Positions 1-8,273 of a stretch of 64,000 nt of DNA are shown here, piece after piece. The DNA is taken from NCBI GenBank assembly GCA_045604545.1, contig JAZUOG010000061.1, positions 1-64,000 on the forward strand, in the 5' to 3' direction. A program made the position numbers and the translations under genes. The stretch comes from RGIG1959 sp045604545. GTDB taxonomy: Bacteria; Bacillota; Clostridia; Oscillospirales; Acutalibacteraceae. How positions within the stretch are numbered: position 1 is the first letter of the stretch; the number at the start of each line of letters is the position of its first letter. The notes below the pieces were generated by a model, which ran no database searches, was not told the origin of the DNA, and saw only the letters and a list, made by a program, of their open reading frames with translations.

Positions 1-1
1 C

Positions 2-505
2 GGTCCGCAAAAGGGACTTGCCGCTGACCGTGTCGCGGAGTATGACGCGGCACTGGCGCGGTATGCCGCACTCAGCGGTGCCGATGCCTCGCTTGCCGGC
101 GCGGGTGCCGCGGGCGGCATGGGATTTGCGGCGGCGACCTTCCTTCACGCGACGCTTGAGAGCGGCATTACGATGGTGCTCAGAGAAATCGGGCTGGAGG
201 AGGATATCCGCGACGCTTCGCTTGTCATCACGGGTGAGGGGCGACTGGACGCGCAGTCGGCCATGGGAAAAGCCCCTGCGGGAGTTGCGGCACTCGCCAA
301 AAAGCAGGGAAAACCCGTGCTCGCGTTTGCGGGCGGCATCACAAAGGAAGCGTCCGCCTGCCATGCGGCGGGAATCGACGCCATGTTCCCGATCGTGCGC
401 GGTGTGTGCACGCTCGATGAGGCGATGGACGAACAGACCGCGTTTGACAACCTGTCGCACAGCGTTGAGCAGGCGATGCGTCTGTGGAAAGCCGCGTGCG
501 GTTGA
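2..505 (+). CDS. Glycerate kinase, C-terminal part (5' truncated)
   Basis: The frame is open from the window edge and gives about 167 residues of a GlxK/GarK-type glycerate kinase, which phosphorylates D-glycerate with ATP in the cytosol. The visible part begins with GPQKGL and includes GEGRLDAQSAMGKAP, both typical of the family's C-terminal half; the full protein is usually about 380 residues, so more than half lies upstream of the window. The TGA stop at 503-505 sits inside the -35 box of the next gene's promoter. Family assignment is confident. Which glycerate isomer or phosphorylation position it uses cannot be read from this fragment. Confidence 0.85.
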   Translation, partial: GPQKGLAADRVAEYDAALARYAALSGADASLAGAGAAGGMGFAAATFLHATLESGITMVLREIGLEEDIRDASLVITGEGRLDAQSAMGKAPAGVAALAKKQGKPVLAFAGGITKEASACHAAGIDAMFPIVRGVCTLDEAMDEQTAFDNLSHSVEQAMRLWKAACG

Positions 506-530
506 CTTTTCGTGAACGGGTTGGTATAAT
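502..530 (+). promoter_or_regulatory. Sigma-A promoter of the small lipoprotein gene
   Basis: TTGACT at 502-507 and TATAAT at 525-530 are separated by 17 bp. The -35 box overlaps the stop codon of the glycerate kinase gene. Confidence 0.8.
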
Positions 531-567
531 AGGTCCGTATATGAACGATAGTTGGGAGGAAACTCTT

Positions 568-1050
568 ATGAAAAAAGTGTTGTGTGTCGTGACGGCGGTG
601 CTGATGCTGTGCGGTGTGATGACCTTGACGGCGTGTGATGCCCTGTCGGAGCTGACGGGCGGTTTGTTCGGCAATAAGGTCACCATTGTGAATACATGGG
701 AAGGTACCGTAGACATGACCTCGATGTTCAATCAGGCGTTCGGAAAAACCATGGAGTCGGTCACAGGCAACGTGACGATCGAATTCAAGGAAGACGGCAC
801 CTACCGTATGCAGGTTGACGCGGCGACGCTCAACGCTTCGCTGGCCGCCGGACTGGGAATGACGGTCGAGGACATGGAAGCTCTCGGCATCGGTCACAAG
901 GGCGAGGAGACCAAGGGTGAGTATTCCTATGAAAACGACGTGCTGATCCTTGACGCCGATGAGGCACAGTGTGAGCTGACAGCGGATACGCTCAAGATCA
1001 CCGATGATTCGGGCACAAGCCTTGACCTCAAAAAGAAGGACACGAAATAA
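568..1050 (+). CDS. Small exported lipoprotein of unknown function
   Basis: 160 residues. The start at 568 is chosen because GGGAGGA at 554-560 lies seven bases upstream; an earlier in-frame ATG at 541 has no comparable site. The N-terminus is a lipoprotein signal peptide ending in LTAC, so the cysteine at about residue 23 would be lipidated and the protein anchored outside the membrane. The mature part is acidic, with beta-strand-like stretches (VTIEFKEDGTYRM, YSYENDVLILD) resembling lipocalin-like 'DUF' lipoproteins in which a value is compared with a threshold, but I do not recognise a specific family. It is monocistronic, with its own promoter and terminator. Function unknown. Confidence 0.8.
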   Translation: MKKVLCVVTAVLMLCGVMTLTACDALSELTGGLFGNKVTIVNTWEGTVDMTSMFNQAFGKTMESVTGNVTIEFKEDGTYRMQVDAATLNASLAAGLGMTVEDMEALGIGHKGEETKGEYSYENDVLILDADEAQCELTADTLKITDDSGTSLDLKKKDTK

Positions 1051-1053
1051 TCC

Positions 1054-1088
1054 CACACGGACGGGCGAAACCCCGTCCGTGTTTTTTT
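1054..1088 (+). terminator. Rho-independent terminator after the lipoprotein gene
   Basis: CACGGACGGG (1056-1065) pairs with CCCGTCCGTG (1072-1081) and is followed by seven T. Confidence 0.85.
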
Positions 1089-1107
1089 GTTGAAAAACGG
1101 CGGTGCG

Positions 1108-1140
1108 TGTAACCTTTGCGGTGCGTTTTCCCCACTGTTA
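1108..1140 (+). promoter_or_regulatory. Candidate ECF-type promoter
   Basis: TGTAACCTTT at about 1108-1117, followed at ECF-like spacing by CCCCACTGTTA, resembles the AACC-containing -35 elements recognised by ECF sigma factors. It lies just upstream of the sigma gene, which would fit autoregulation. Only one copy is seen here. Confidence 0.35.
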
Positions 1141-1185
1141 AAGTGAAACCGGTTTGACGATACTGTAAAAAAGGGGGACTGTTTC

Positions 1186-1737
1186 GTGACCGATGACGAA
1201 TTGATCGCACGGTATAACAGCCGTGATGAGACCGCCATTGAACAAACGGCTATGTGTTACGGCAGGCGGCTGTATCAACTGGCAATGCGGCTTTTGCATG
1301 ATGAGGGTGCCGCCGAGGAGTGCGTCAACGACACCTATCTGAGCGCGTGGAACGCTATTCCGCCCGCACACCCGACACACATGGGCGCATACTTATCGCA
1401 GATTGCACGTCGAAACGCATTTGCTGTTCTCGAGAAACGGGAGGCGCAAAAGCGGCACGCGGAGCTGGTATCGCTCACCGATGAAATGGCGCAGTGTTTG
1501 CCGGACTGTTGGCAGGAAAGCGTTGCTTGTGAGACGGAATTTCGCGAAAAGATCCATCTGTTTCTGGCGTCTTTGCCTGTGTCTGCACGGCGTGTGTTTT
1601 TGCGGCGGTATTGGTTTGCCGATTCCGTGCGGGAGATTGCCGCACGCTATCACATGAGTGAAAGCAATGTCAAAACCACCTTGCACCGTACCCGCAAAAA
1701 GCTGTGTGAGTTTTTGGAAAAGGAGGATACGATATGA
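1186..1737 (+). CDS. ECF-family RNA polymerase sigma factor
   Basis: 183 residues from a GTG start that follows AAGGGGG. Region 2 is near residues 10-75 (ARYNSRDETAIEQT and AEECVNDTYLSAWN, the -10 recognition helix). Region 4 is near residues 120-178 (SLPVSARRVFLRRYWF then a helix-turn-helix with MSESNVKTTLHRTRKKL). It lacks regions 1 and 3, as expected for group 4 sigma factors. It overlaps the next gene by four bases (ATGA at 1734-1737), so the two are translationally coupled. The downstream single-pass membrane protein is the natural candidate for its anti-sigma factor. The signal it answers is unknown. Confidence 0.92.
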   Translation: MTDDELIARYNSRDETAIEQTAMCYGRRLYQLAMRLLHDEGAAEECVNDTYLSAWNAIPPAHPTHMGAYLSQIARRNAFAVLEKREAQKRHAELVSLTDEMAQCLPDCWQESVACETEFREKIHLFLASLPVSARRVFLRRYWFADSVREIAARYHMSESNVKTTLHRTRKKLCEFLEKEDTI

Positions 1738-2276
1738 CTTCGTTTGATGCGCTGAACCAACTGACCGACATTGATCCCGCGTTCATTGCCGATGCCGAGG
1801 TGACACCGACGGCTCGCCGTTTTCCCGTGCGGCTGGTTGCGGTGCTGGCGGCGTGCTTTGTGCTGATAGCGACGGCGGGCAGTGCGTTTGCATTTTATGA
1901 GCGTCCCGAGCTGCCGCTTGTCACCGATTACGACTCGTGTATCAAGGTGAGTTACGGTAATAAGGTGAAAACGGGCACTGTGGTAACAGGCATAGAGGTG
2001 CAACTTGCGTTGGCTGAGCATAAAGATGAAAATGTGCTTTTCTGGGTGATGCTCAGGGTGTTTTCCGAAGACGGCTGTATCAATGCCGACAAGGCGGCAA
2101 TTGCCGCGGAATGTGATCGTCTCACCGCGCTCGGGTATGATGTGTATGTGCTTGGGGGGACGGTTCATCTCAAGCTGACCGCTGAGGAAATACACAATTT
2201 TCAAGCGGACGGCGCGTGCGAGCAGTACGGCTATCTCATATTACCCGGGAAGATCTCGCCCGAGGAGTTTGAATAA
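1734..2276 (+). CDS. Putative anti-sigma factor, single-pass membrane protein
   Basis: 180 residues. A cytoplasmic segment of about 30 residues (FDALNQLTDIDPAFIADAEV) is followed by one hydrophobic helix (VRLVAVLAACFVLIATAGSAFAF, residues about 31-53) and an extracellular domain of about 125 residues with alternating strands and helices. Membrane topology plus four-base overlap with the ECF sigma gene is the usual arrangement of anti-sigma factors in Clostridia, where the N-terminal segment holds the sigma factor at the membrane. No zinc-binding HxxxCxxC motif is present, so it is not a ZAS-type anti-sigma factor. The role is inferred from context, not from a recognised domain. Confidence 0.65.
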   Translation: MTSFDALNQLTDIDPAFIADAEVTPTARRFPVRLVAVLAACFVLIATAGSAFAFYERPELPLVTDYDSCIKVSYGNKVKTGTVVTGIEVQLALAEHKDENVLFWVMLRVFSEDGCINADKAAIAAECDRLTALGYDVYVLGGTVHLKLTAEEIHNFQADGACEQYGYLILPGKISPEEFE

Positions 2277-2283
2277 AGAACCG

Positions 2284-2326
2284 AAAAACGGTCTGTTGCC
2301 GACGGGCATCGGGCCGTTTTTGGCGA
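2284..2326 (+). terminator. Terminator after the sigma/anti-sigma pair
   Basis: AAAAACGGTC is complementary to GGCCGTTTTT with an inner TGCC/GGCA stem; a second T-rich stretch follows. Confidence 0.6.
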
Positions 2327-2365
2327 TTTTTCGACTTTTTTGAGGCCTTTTGCGGAAAGTGGCGA

Positions 2366-2394
2366 CTGACAAACGGCAAAAGGTGTGGTAGAAT
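2366..2394 (+). promoter_or_regulatory. Sigma-A promoter of the SGNH hydrolase gene
   Basis: CTGACA at 2366-2371 and TAGAAT at 2389-2394 with a 17-bp spacer. Confidence 0.65.
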
Positions 2395-2425
2395 ACACAT
2401 ATAAACCATGAAAGGAGAAATCGCC

Positions 2426-3484
2426 ATGTCCAACGATGTCACGAAATATGATAAAGCTCTTCGCGTGTCGGAGGGGATCGACACGCGTGATCTGACGCTG
2501 TATGACTGTGAGGAGGCGCCGTTTTCGATTGGCGGCGTGAAAAGAGACGGCGAGATGTTTCGCCGCATGCCCGAAGCGGTTTCGAAAACCGTATCTGAGG
2601 CGGTCGACTGGTTAAACGGTAATACCGCGGGCGGTCGCGTGCGATTTGTGACCGACTCCGATGTGATCGCCGTTTCGGCTCAGCTGACACGGGTCGGTAA
2701 AATGCCGCACTTTGCGCTGACGGGCAGTATCGGTTTTGATGTGTACGCCGATGAGGGGGAGGGCGCTCGCTATGTCGGCAGTGCGATCCCGCCGTTTACG
2801 GTGGAGGACGCGTTTGCTTCGAGATTGTCGCTCGGCAGCAAAAAGCGCCGCTTGATCACCGTCAATTTCCCGTTGTACAGCGGCGTGAAAAAGCTGTACA
2901 TCGGATTGAAAAACGACGCGGTTGTCGAAGAAGCCCCGCCGTTTGATGATCCGCGCCCCGTGGTGTTTTACGGCTCGTCCATCACGCAGGGCGGCTGTGC
3001 ATCGCGTCCCGGCAACAGCTATCAGGCACTTCTGGCGAGATGGCTTGATTTTGACTATATCAACCTCGGCTTTTCGGGAAGTGCGCTCGCGGAAGATGCC
3101 ATGATCGCGTATATAGCGTCACTGCCGATGCGGGTGTTTGTGATGGATTACGATCACAATGCGCCGACGATCGAGCATTTGCAAAACACCCATGAAAAGC
3201 TGTTTAAAGCGGTCAGAGCGGCACAGCCGACGCTTCCGATCATCATGATGACCCGCCCGACCTATCGCTATAACGAGGAGGAACTTGCGCGGCTGGCTCT
3301 TGTCACGAAAACCTTCGACAACGCAAAAGCGGCGGGAGATGACCATGTCTATCTCATCGACGGACGCGAGCTGGTGACGGAGGAGTTTGCCGACATCGCG
3401 ACGGTGGACGGCTGTCACCCCAATGACGCCGGCTTTTATGCCATGGCCAAACGCGTGAAAGCGACCTTACAAACGATCCTTTGA
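2426..3484 (+). CDS. SGNH/GDSL-type hydrolase with N-terminal GxDLY domain
   Basis: 352 residues. The start at 2426 is preferred to the ATG at 2408 because AAAGGAG at 2411-2417 lies at the right distance. Residues about 15-160 resemble the GxDLY beta-sandwich domain (DTRDLTLYDCEEAPFSIGG). The hydrolase domain follows, with GSSITQGG near residue 190 (nucleophile Ser, block I), NLGFSG (block II), YDHN (block III, in place of GxND) and DGCHPNDAGF near the C-terminus (catalytic Asp and His, block V). Such enzymes remove acyl groups from sugars or lipids; the substrate is unknown. No signal peptide is visible, so it probably acts in the cytosol. It has its own promoter and is followed closely by the zinc-ribbon gene. 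Confidence 0.85.
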   Translation: MSNDVTKYDKALRVSEGIDTRDLTLYDCEEAPFSIGGVKRDGEMFRRMPEAVSKTVSEAVDWLNGNTAGGRVRFVTDSDVIAVSAQLTRVGKMPHFALTGSIGFDVYADEGEGARYVGSAIPPFTVEDAFASRLSLGSKKRRLITVNFPLYSGVKKLYIGLKNDAVVEEAPPFDDPRPVVFYGSSITQGGCASRPGNSYQALLARWLDFDYINLGFSGSALAEDAMIAYIASLPMRVFVMDYDHNAPTIEHLQNTHEKLFKAVRAAQPTLPIIMMTRPTYRYNEEELARLALVTKTFDNAKAAGDDHVYLIDGRELVTEEFADIATVDGCHPNDAGFYAMAKRVKATLQTIL

Positions 3485-3503
3485 TCATAAGGAGGAGTGA
3501 CCG

Positions 3504-4427
3504 ATGAAACGTTGTCCCGTGTGCGGGGAGACGGTTGCGGACGAGGTGCTGGTGTGTCCGCAGTGTCATGCGACCGTCCCCGAAGCCGATGAAGAGGAAG
3601 TGACTCCCGCGATAAAACCCAAAAACGACAAGCTCCCCGTGATCATCGCGGCGGTGGTGCTGGCGGTGCTGTGTATCATTCTCGGTGTGATGCTGTTTGG
3701 CGGCGATGACCCATCGACGCGCGACTCCGACGGCGGTCCTGTCGCCGCCGTGACGACGACCACCACCACGACCACCACCACGACAACGACCACTACGACG
3801 ACGACCACGACCACCACCGCGGTGGTGACGGGTGCTGACAGCGTGTGGTGTACGACGGTAGAGGTGTCCGACATCGTCAACAGCATGGTATCCGATGCGA
3901 TGGGGGAGCCAATCACGGCAGAAGGGCTTGAGACGGCGGTGTATCTGCTTCTTGATGAGGAGGAGACGCTCAAGATGGTGGTGGACCACGAAAGCACCAT
4001 CGGGTTATTCCTTGAGGCGATCCCGCAGGCAAAAGAGGACATTCCGCTTCTCAACGGACTGGATATGCTGTTGTTTATGAAGGGACAGACGCTCGAGGGC
4101 TTTGTCAGAGAGCTTGTCAGAGACTTCGGTATCCACAGCGGCGACAACACGGTATTTGCGACACTGCGCTATAAGGTGGACGGCGAAAAGCTGTATATCG
4201 CACGCAGATGGGAAGAGTTTGATGAGAGTGTGTATATCACCTATCAGCTCAGTGACGACCACAAGGAGATGACCATGCTCACTTCACACGGTGCGGACGC
4301 GCTTCTCGAAGCGATATATCTCGATACGGCGCTGTTCCCGCTCACGTTCACCTTCAGCGAACCGCTCAGCGGTAATTGCGTGGTGCCCGATTTTTCAAAC
4401 TTTGAAATTTCGTCGATTTTTAAATGA
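3504..4427 (+). CDS. Zinc-ribbon single-pass membrane protein with poly-Thr linker
   Basis: 307 residues. The N-terminus is a zinc ribbon with two CxxC pairs (CPVCGETVADEVLVCPQCH). A lysine-rich stretch and one transmembrane helix (VIIAAVVLAVLCIILGVMLF, about residues 47-67) follow, then a run of 22 threonines (residues 84-105, DNA 3753-3818) and an extracellular domain of about 200 residues that I do not recognise. The layout, with an intracellular zinc ribbon, one helix and an outer domain on a flexible stalk, is common in Clostridia, but the function is unknown. The threonine stalk is the same device used in the large cohesin protein at 40946. AAGGAGG at 3489-3495 supports the start. Confidence 0.75.
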   Translation: MKRCPVCGETVADEVLVCPQCHATVPEADEEEVTPAIKPKNDKLPVIIAAVVLAVLCIILGVMLFGGDDPSTRDSDGGPVAAVTTTTTTTTTTTTTTTTTTTTTTAVVTGADSVWCTTVEVSDIVNSMVSDAMGEPITAEGLETAVYLLLDEEETLKMVVDHESTIGLFLEAIPQAKEDIPLLNGLDMLLFMKGQTLEGFVRELVRDFGIHSGDNTVFATLRYKVDGEKLYIARRWEEFDESVYITYQLSDDHKEMTMLTSHGADALLEAIYLDTALFPLTFTFSEPLSGNCVVPDFSNFEISSIFK

Positions 4428-4430
4428 ATC

Positions 4431-4465
4431 AAACGGCAGAATGCGTTTTTGCGTTCTGCCGTTTT
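4431..4465 (+). terminator. Terminator after the zinc-ribbon gene
   Basis: AAACGGCAGAA (4431-4441) pairs with TTCTGCCGTTT (4454-4464), with a T-rich tail. Confidence 0.75.
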
Positions 4466-4541
4466 CCCATTTTCTGCACTTGATAATCGTCGGTGTTTTT
4501 TCCATACTACCATTAGATTTTTTTGCGGGACGGTGGCTTTG

Positions 4542-5501
4542 ATGAAAAAACGACAGGCGGGACGACCGCCGTTTGCGATGCTGTTGGTGCTGACGGTGTT
4601 GGCGATCGGCGGCATGCGCTATTATGATCATACGGTACGACAGGCGGTGCCGACGGTGACCGTGACAGTGGTGGAAAAAAGAACGGTAAACGAGACCGTC
4701 ACCTGCACAGGTACGGTGGCAGCGGCAGAAGGCGTGGAGGTGTTCGCGAAGATGCCGTGTGTGGCGGGGTCGGTCGATGTATCGGTGGGAGACCGCGTCA
4801 ACAAAGGCGATGTGCTTGTCACCGTTGACCGCAACGCCACCCTGTCGATGGCGCTCGGTTCCGCGATGACCGTGAATGCATCGGCCGTTTCCTCTTTGGA
4901 ACAGGCGGTGGTGGCTCCCGCCGACGGTATTGTGAGCGCGGTGTCGGCAAGTGAAGGGGAGTTGATCGATCCGACATCGCCGTGTGTGGTGCTGTCGGAC
5001 AAGGCGGCGGTGGAGATCGCCGTTGTCATTCGGGAAAGCGCGTTGCCGAAGGTGAAAACGGGGCAGGAGGTAACCGTCAGCGGCGTGGCATTTGACAAAC
5101 GCGGTTACCGCGGAACGATCACGGACATGGCTTCCTCGGCGCGTTCGCGTGTGAACGGAACATCGGGAGAGACGGTGGTCGATGCGGTGGTGTCGCTGTA
5201 TGACGGGGAAGCGGACGAATCGTTGCTGGTGGGACTTTCCGCCAAAGCGTCGGTGACGGTGGCGACACACGAAGACGTGTTGCTTATCCCGTACGAATGT
5301 GTTGTTCAGAACGACGCGGGCGTGTCGTCGGTGTACTGCTATGACGGGACGACCGTCAGCCGCAGAGATGTGGTGACGGCGGGAGAATTTGCCGACGGCG
5401 TGATGGTGACAGACGGGCTTTGCGAGGGAGAGCGTGTGGTGACCGATCCGCAGATACTGGAAACGGCGAGCATCTGGTGTGTGGCGGAGGGGAAGACATG
5501 A
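4542..5501 (+). CDS. Efflux periplasmic-adaptor-like (MacA/HlyD type) membrane fusion protein
   Basis: 319 residues. The start at 4542 lies after the terminator hairpin; the frame is open further upstream but would run through that hairpin. One N-terminal membrane anchor (FAMLLVLTVLAIGGMRYY) is followed by biotinyl-lipoyl-like halves: EVFAKMPCVAGSVDVSVGDRVNKGDVLVTVD and APADGIVSAVSASEGELIDP. A beta-barrel domain follows (VKTGQEVTVSG). In MacAB-type systems the adaptor works with an ABC permease at the outer face of the membrane. It overlaps the permease gene by four bases. The alpha-helical hairpin between the lipoyl halves is very short here, as in many Firmicute adaptors. Cargo unknown. Confidence 0.82.
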   Translation: MKKRQAGRPPFAMLLVLTVLAIGGMRYYDHTVRQAVPTVTVTVVEKRTVNETVTCTGTVAAAEGVEVFAKMPCVAGSVDVSVGDRVNKGDVLVTVDRNATLSMALGSAMTVNASAVSSLEQAVVAPADGIVSAVSASEGELIDPTSPCVVLSDKAAVEIAVVIRESALPKVKTGQEVTVSGVAFDKRGYRGTITDMASSARSRVNGTSGETVVDAVVSLYDGEADESLLVGLSAKASVTVATHEDVLLIPYECVVQNDAGVSSVYCYDGTTVSRRDVVTAGEFADGVMVTDGLCEGERVVTDPQILETASIWCVAEGKT

Positions 5502-6670
5502 TCGACATAATCAAGGGGGCATGGCGTAGTCTGCGACGAAAGGGTATGCGCACGGTACTGACCATGAGCGGTATCGTCATCGGCGTATCTCTGGTCGCGC
5601 TGGTGAGCGTGATCGGCACGGCGGGCAAAACCACCGTCAACGAAGAACTCGAAAACATGGGGCTCGGCGGATTGTCCATCACCACGAGCGGCGCGGCGAC
5701 CCTTCGTGCGGAATCGCTGAGCAGTCTGCGGAATATGAACGGTGTGGCATCGGCAGTACCGCTGATGCTGGATACGTCGCCGGCAATGGGGTCGGACGGG
5801 CTCAGCCATACGCTGATGATGTGCGGTATCGACAGCGGCGAGGTGCAGGCGATCGGGATCACGCGGCGCTTCGGACGCCTGCTGACCGACGGCGATATTG
5901 CGGCTTCGGCGCGGGTGTGCGTGATGGACGAAACGGCGGCAATGACGGTGTTTGGCTGTGAAAATGCGGTGGGACGCCTGCTGACGGCAACGGTGGACGG
6001 TACCGAAGAGCCGCTTCGCGTGGTGGGCATCACCAAAGCAGGCAGTATGCTGTTGCAGAATGTGGCACAGTATATTCCCGGTATGGTGTATATGCCGTAT
6101 ACGACGATGCAACAGCTCAGCGGACGCACGGATTTTGACCAGTTTGCGGTGAAACTGCAGGACGGTGTCGACGAAACCGCGCAAATGGCGCTGATCGAAG
6201 ACCGCTTGTCCCGCATCAGCGGCGATGACGGTATTGTGGCTCAAAACCTGTCTGCGCAAAAAGATCAGCTGTCGGGACTGATGGATATCGTGACCACCGT
6301 GCTGACGGTCATCAGTGCGGTGTCGTTGTTGGTGGCGGGGCTGAGCATTATGACGGTGATGATGGTGTCGGTGGGGGAGCGAACCCGTGAGATCGGCATC
6401 AAAAAAGCGCTTGGAGCGACCGACGGACGGATCCTTGCGGAGTTTCTGACGGAATCGCTGCTGATGTCGCTGTGCGGCGGCGTGCTCGGGGTGGTCATCG
6501 GCGGCGGTGTCGGTGCTGTCGGACTGTGGTTGTTCGGTCTGCCGTCGCCGTCGATCGTATCGTTATGGCCGCTGGGGGTATTTGCCGCCGTGATCGGCAT
6601 CGTGTTCGGGGTGTCTCCCGCGCTCAAAGCGGCGCGCCTCGATCCTGTGGAAGCACTGCGCAGTGAATGA
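5498..6670 (+). CDS. MacB/FtsX-family ABC transporter permease
   Basis: 390 residues. The first helix lies near residues 18-40 (MRTVLTMSGIVIGVSLVALVSVIG). A periplasmic-type MacB core domain of about 210 residues follows, then three C-terminal helices that form the FtsX domain, with the conserved segment VGERTREIGIKKALGAT and ending in SPALKAARLDPVEALRSE. These proteins transmit ATP-driven motion to the outside rather than forming a classical pore. The partner ATPase would be a LolD/MacB-type protein, but none is encoded next to it: the next ABC ATPase, at 7359, belongs to an ABC-2 exporter behind its own promoter. Confidence 0.88.
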   Translation: MIDIIKGAWRSLRRKGMRTVLTMSGIVIGVSLVALVSVIGTAGKTTVNEELENMGLGGLSITTSGAATLRAESLSSLRNMNGVASAVPLMLDTSPAMGSDGLSHTLMMCGIDSGEVQAIGITRRFGRLLTDGDIAASARVCVMDETAAMTVFGCENAVGRLLTATVDGTEEPLRVVGITKAGSMLLQNVAQYIPGMVYMPYTTMQQLSGRTDFDQFAVKLQDGVDETAQMALIEDRLSRISGDDGIVAQNLSAQKDQLSGLMDIVTTVLTVISAVSLLVAGLSIMTVMMVSVGERTREIGIKKALGATDGRILAEFLTESLLMSLCGGVLGVVIGGGVGAVGLWLFGLPSPSIVSLWPLGVFAAVIGIVFGVSPALKAARLDPVEALRSE

Positions 6671-6673
6671 ATG

Positions 6674-6711
6674 TATCGCGTTGAAGGGGTGCCTTTGACG
6701 CGATATTTTTT
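6674..6711 (+). terminator. Terminator after the MacB-like permease
   Basis: TATCGCGT (6674-6681) pairs with ACGCGATA (6698-6705), with AAGG/CCTT inside and a run of T after. Confidence 0.7.
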
Positions 6712-6722
6712 GTGTATCGGTA

Positions 6723-6751
6723 TTGACAAGCATCGGTGCACGTGATACAAT
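6723..6751 (+). promoter_or_regulatory. Promoter of the TetR/ABC-2 exporter operon
   Basis: TTGACA at 6723-6728 and TACAAT at 6746-6751, 17-bp spacer. Confidence 0.8.
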
Positions 6752-6762
6752 AACAACGGATA

Positions 6763-6778
6763 TATAACAAATGTTATA
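6763..6778 (+). promoter_or_regulatory. Palindromic operator candidate for the TetR regulator
   Basis: TATAACAAATGTTATA is a perfect 16-bp palindrome (7-bp arms, AA centre) beginning 12 bp after the -10 box and ending just before the ribosome binding site. A bound dimer here would block transcription of its own gene and the exporter. Confidence 0.6.
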
Positions 6779-6792
6779 AAAGAGGTGATCCG

Positions 6793-7362
6793 ATGCCTCC
6801 ACGAGTGAAAATCACAAAAGAAGCCCTATTGCACGCCGCGATCGACATCGTTCGCAAGGACGGTATGGACGCGGTGAATGCCCGCAGTCTGGCGGCGGTG
6901 CTCGGCTGTTCGACACAGCCGATCTTTTCGAATTATCCGAACATGGACAGCTTGAAGGATGCGGTCACCGCGTGTGCAACGTCGTTGTATCGGGAGCGGT
7001 TGGTGCGCGAAATGGAAACCGATCGCTGGCCGACTTATAAAGCGATGGGCATGGGCTATATCGCGTTTGCGGCGGAGGAGCCGGAGCTGTTTAAGTTGTT
7101 GTTTCTGTCTCCGAAGCGACAAGGCTCACCCGATGACCGCGACTGGCAGGCCGGCGTGACGCGGGCGCGGGAAAACGGCGTCTCCGACATGGCGGCGGGC
7201 GTGTTTCACACGGAAATGTGGATATTTGTGCACGGCATTGCGTCGATGATCGCGACGGGCGCGTTGTCGTTTGAAACGGAACAGATCGGCGCGATGATCA
7301 GCGATGTGTATGAAGGCTTGCGTCGGCGGCATACCGTCGGGCGGAAGGAGGAAGAACAGTGA
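6793..7362 (+). CDS. TetR-family transcriptional regulator
   Basis: 189 residues. The N-terminal helix-turn-helix is near residues 8-52 (ITKEALLHAAIDIVRKDG, AVNARSLAAVLGCSTQPIFSNYPN). The rest forms the ligand-binding domain, with a TetR_C_33-like segment around YIAFAAEEPELFKLLFL. AAGAGGTGATCC precedes the ATG. It overlaps the ATPase gene by four bases and is the first gene of a three-gene exporter operon, so it most likely represses that operon until a transported compound releases it from the palindrome upstream. The ligand is unknown. Confidence 0.88.
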   Translation: MPPRVKITKEALLHAAIDIVRKDGMDAVNARSLAAVLGCSTQPIFSNYPNMDSLKDAVTACATSLYRERLVREMETDRWPTYKAMGMGYIAFAAEEPELFKLLFLSPKRQGSPDDRDWQAGVTRARENGVSDMAAGVFHTEMWIFVHGIASMIATGALSFETEQIGAMISDVYEGLRRRHTVGRKEEEQ

Positions 7363-8273
7363 AAGAAAACCGTATTCTGATCGAACATTTAAGCAAACGC
7401 TTCGGCGATGTGCAGGCGGTGGACGATCTCAGCTTTTGCGTCAAGGAGGGGGAGCTGTTTGCGTTTCTCGGCGTGAACGGTGCGGGTAAATCCACCACCA
7501 TCTCCATCATGAGCGGACAGCTCAAAAAAGACGCGGGACGCGTGGTTGTGGGCGGCTGTGACATCGACGAGTCGATGGAATTCAAACGCGATCTCGGCGT
7601 GGTGTTTCAGAACTCCGTGCTGGATAAGCCGCTGTCGGTCAAGGCGAACCTGCAAAACCGCGCGGCGCTGTACGGCATCACGGGTGCGGCGTTTGACAAG
7701 CGGCTTTCGGAGCTGTGCGAGATGCTGGATTTCGGGGACTTGTTGTCCCGTTCCGTCGGCAAGCTGTCGGGCGGTCAGCGCCGTCGCATCGATGTGGCGA
7801 GAGCCCTCATTCACCAACCGAAGATTCTGGTGCTTGATGAGCCGACAACGGGACTGGATCCCCAGACCCGCCGCCAGCTGTGGACGGTGGTCGCCGACCT
7901 GCAAAAACAATGCGGCATGACGGTATTATTAACAACACATTATATGGAGGAAGCGGCAGATGCCGATTATGTCGTCATTCTCGACAGCGGCAAAATCGCC
8001 GCGAAGGGTACGCCGCTGGAACTCAAAAACGCGCACGCAGGCGATTTTGTGACGCTGTACGGCGTCGATGAGACGCAGGTCAAGGCACTCGGCTATCCCT
8101 ATGAAACGATCCGCGATGCCTATCGTCTGGCGGTGCCGAACACCGCCGCGGCAACCAAGCTGATCATCGACAACCCGGCGATGTTCACGGATTTTGAGAT
8201 CACCAAGGGCAAGATGGACGATGTCTTTTTGGCGGTGACGGGCAAAAAGCTGACGGGAGGTGACGCGGTATGA
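7359..8273 (+). CDS. ABC-2 type exporter ATP-binding protein
   Basis: 304 residues from a GTG start with AAGGAGG seven bases upstream. Walker A is GVNGAGKSTT near residues 40-49, the signature is LSGGQRRRIDVARAL, Walker B is ILVLDEPTTGLD, and the switch His is in LLTTHYMEEA. The C-terminal 80 residues match the accessory region found in drug- and antibiotic-export ATPases of the DrrA type. It powers the permease encoded next, with which it overlaps by four bases. Confidence 0.93.
   Translation: MKENRILIEHLSKRFGDVQAVDDLSFCVKEGELFAFLGVNGAGKSTTISIMSGQLKKDAGRVVVGGCDIDESMEFKRDLGVVFQNSVLDKPLSVKANLQNRAALYGITGAAFDKRLSELCEMLDFGDLLSRSVGKLSGGQRRRIDVARALIHQPKILVLDEPTTGLDPQTRRQLWTVVADLQKQCGMTVLLTTHYMEEAADADYVVILDSGKIAAKGTPLELKNAHAGDFVTLYGVDETQVKALGYPYETIRDAYRLAVPNTAAATKLIIDNPAMFTDFEITKGKMDDVFLAVTGKKLTGGDAV

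Noticed and set aside
145..1056. A 303-codon minus-strand frame over the glycerate kinase end and lipoprotein gene
   Set aside because: It spans a consensus plus-strand promoter and two real genes, and its product is Arg/His-rich without a domain.
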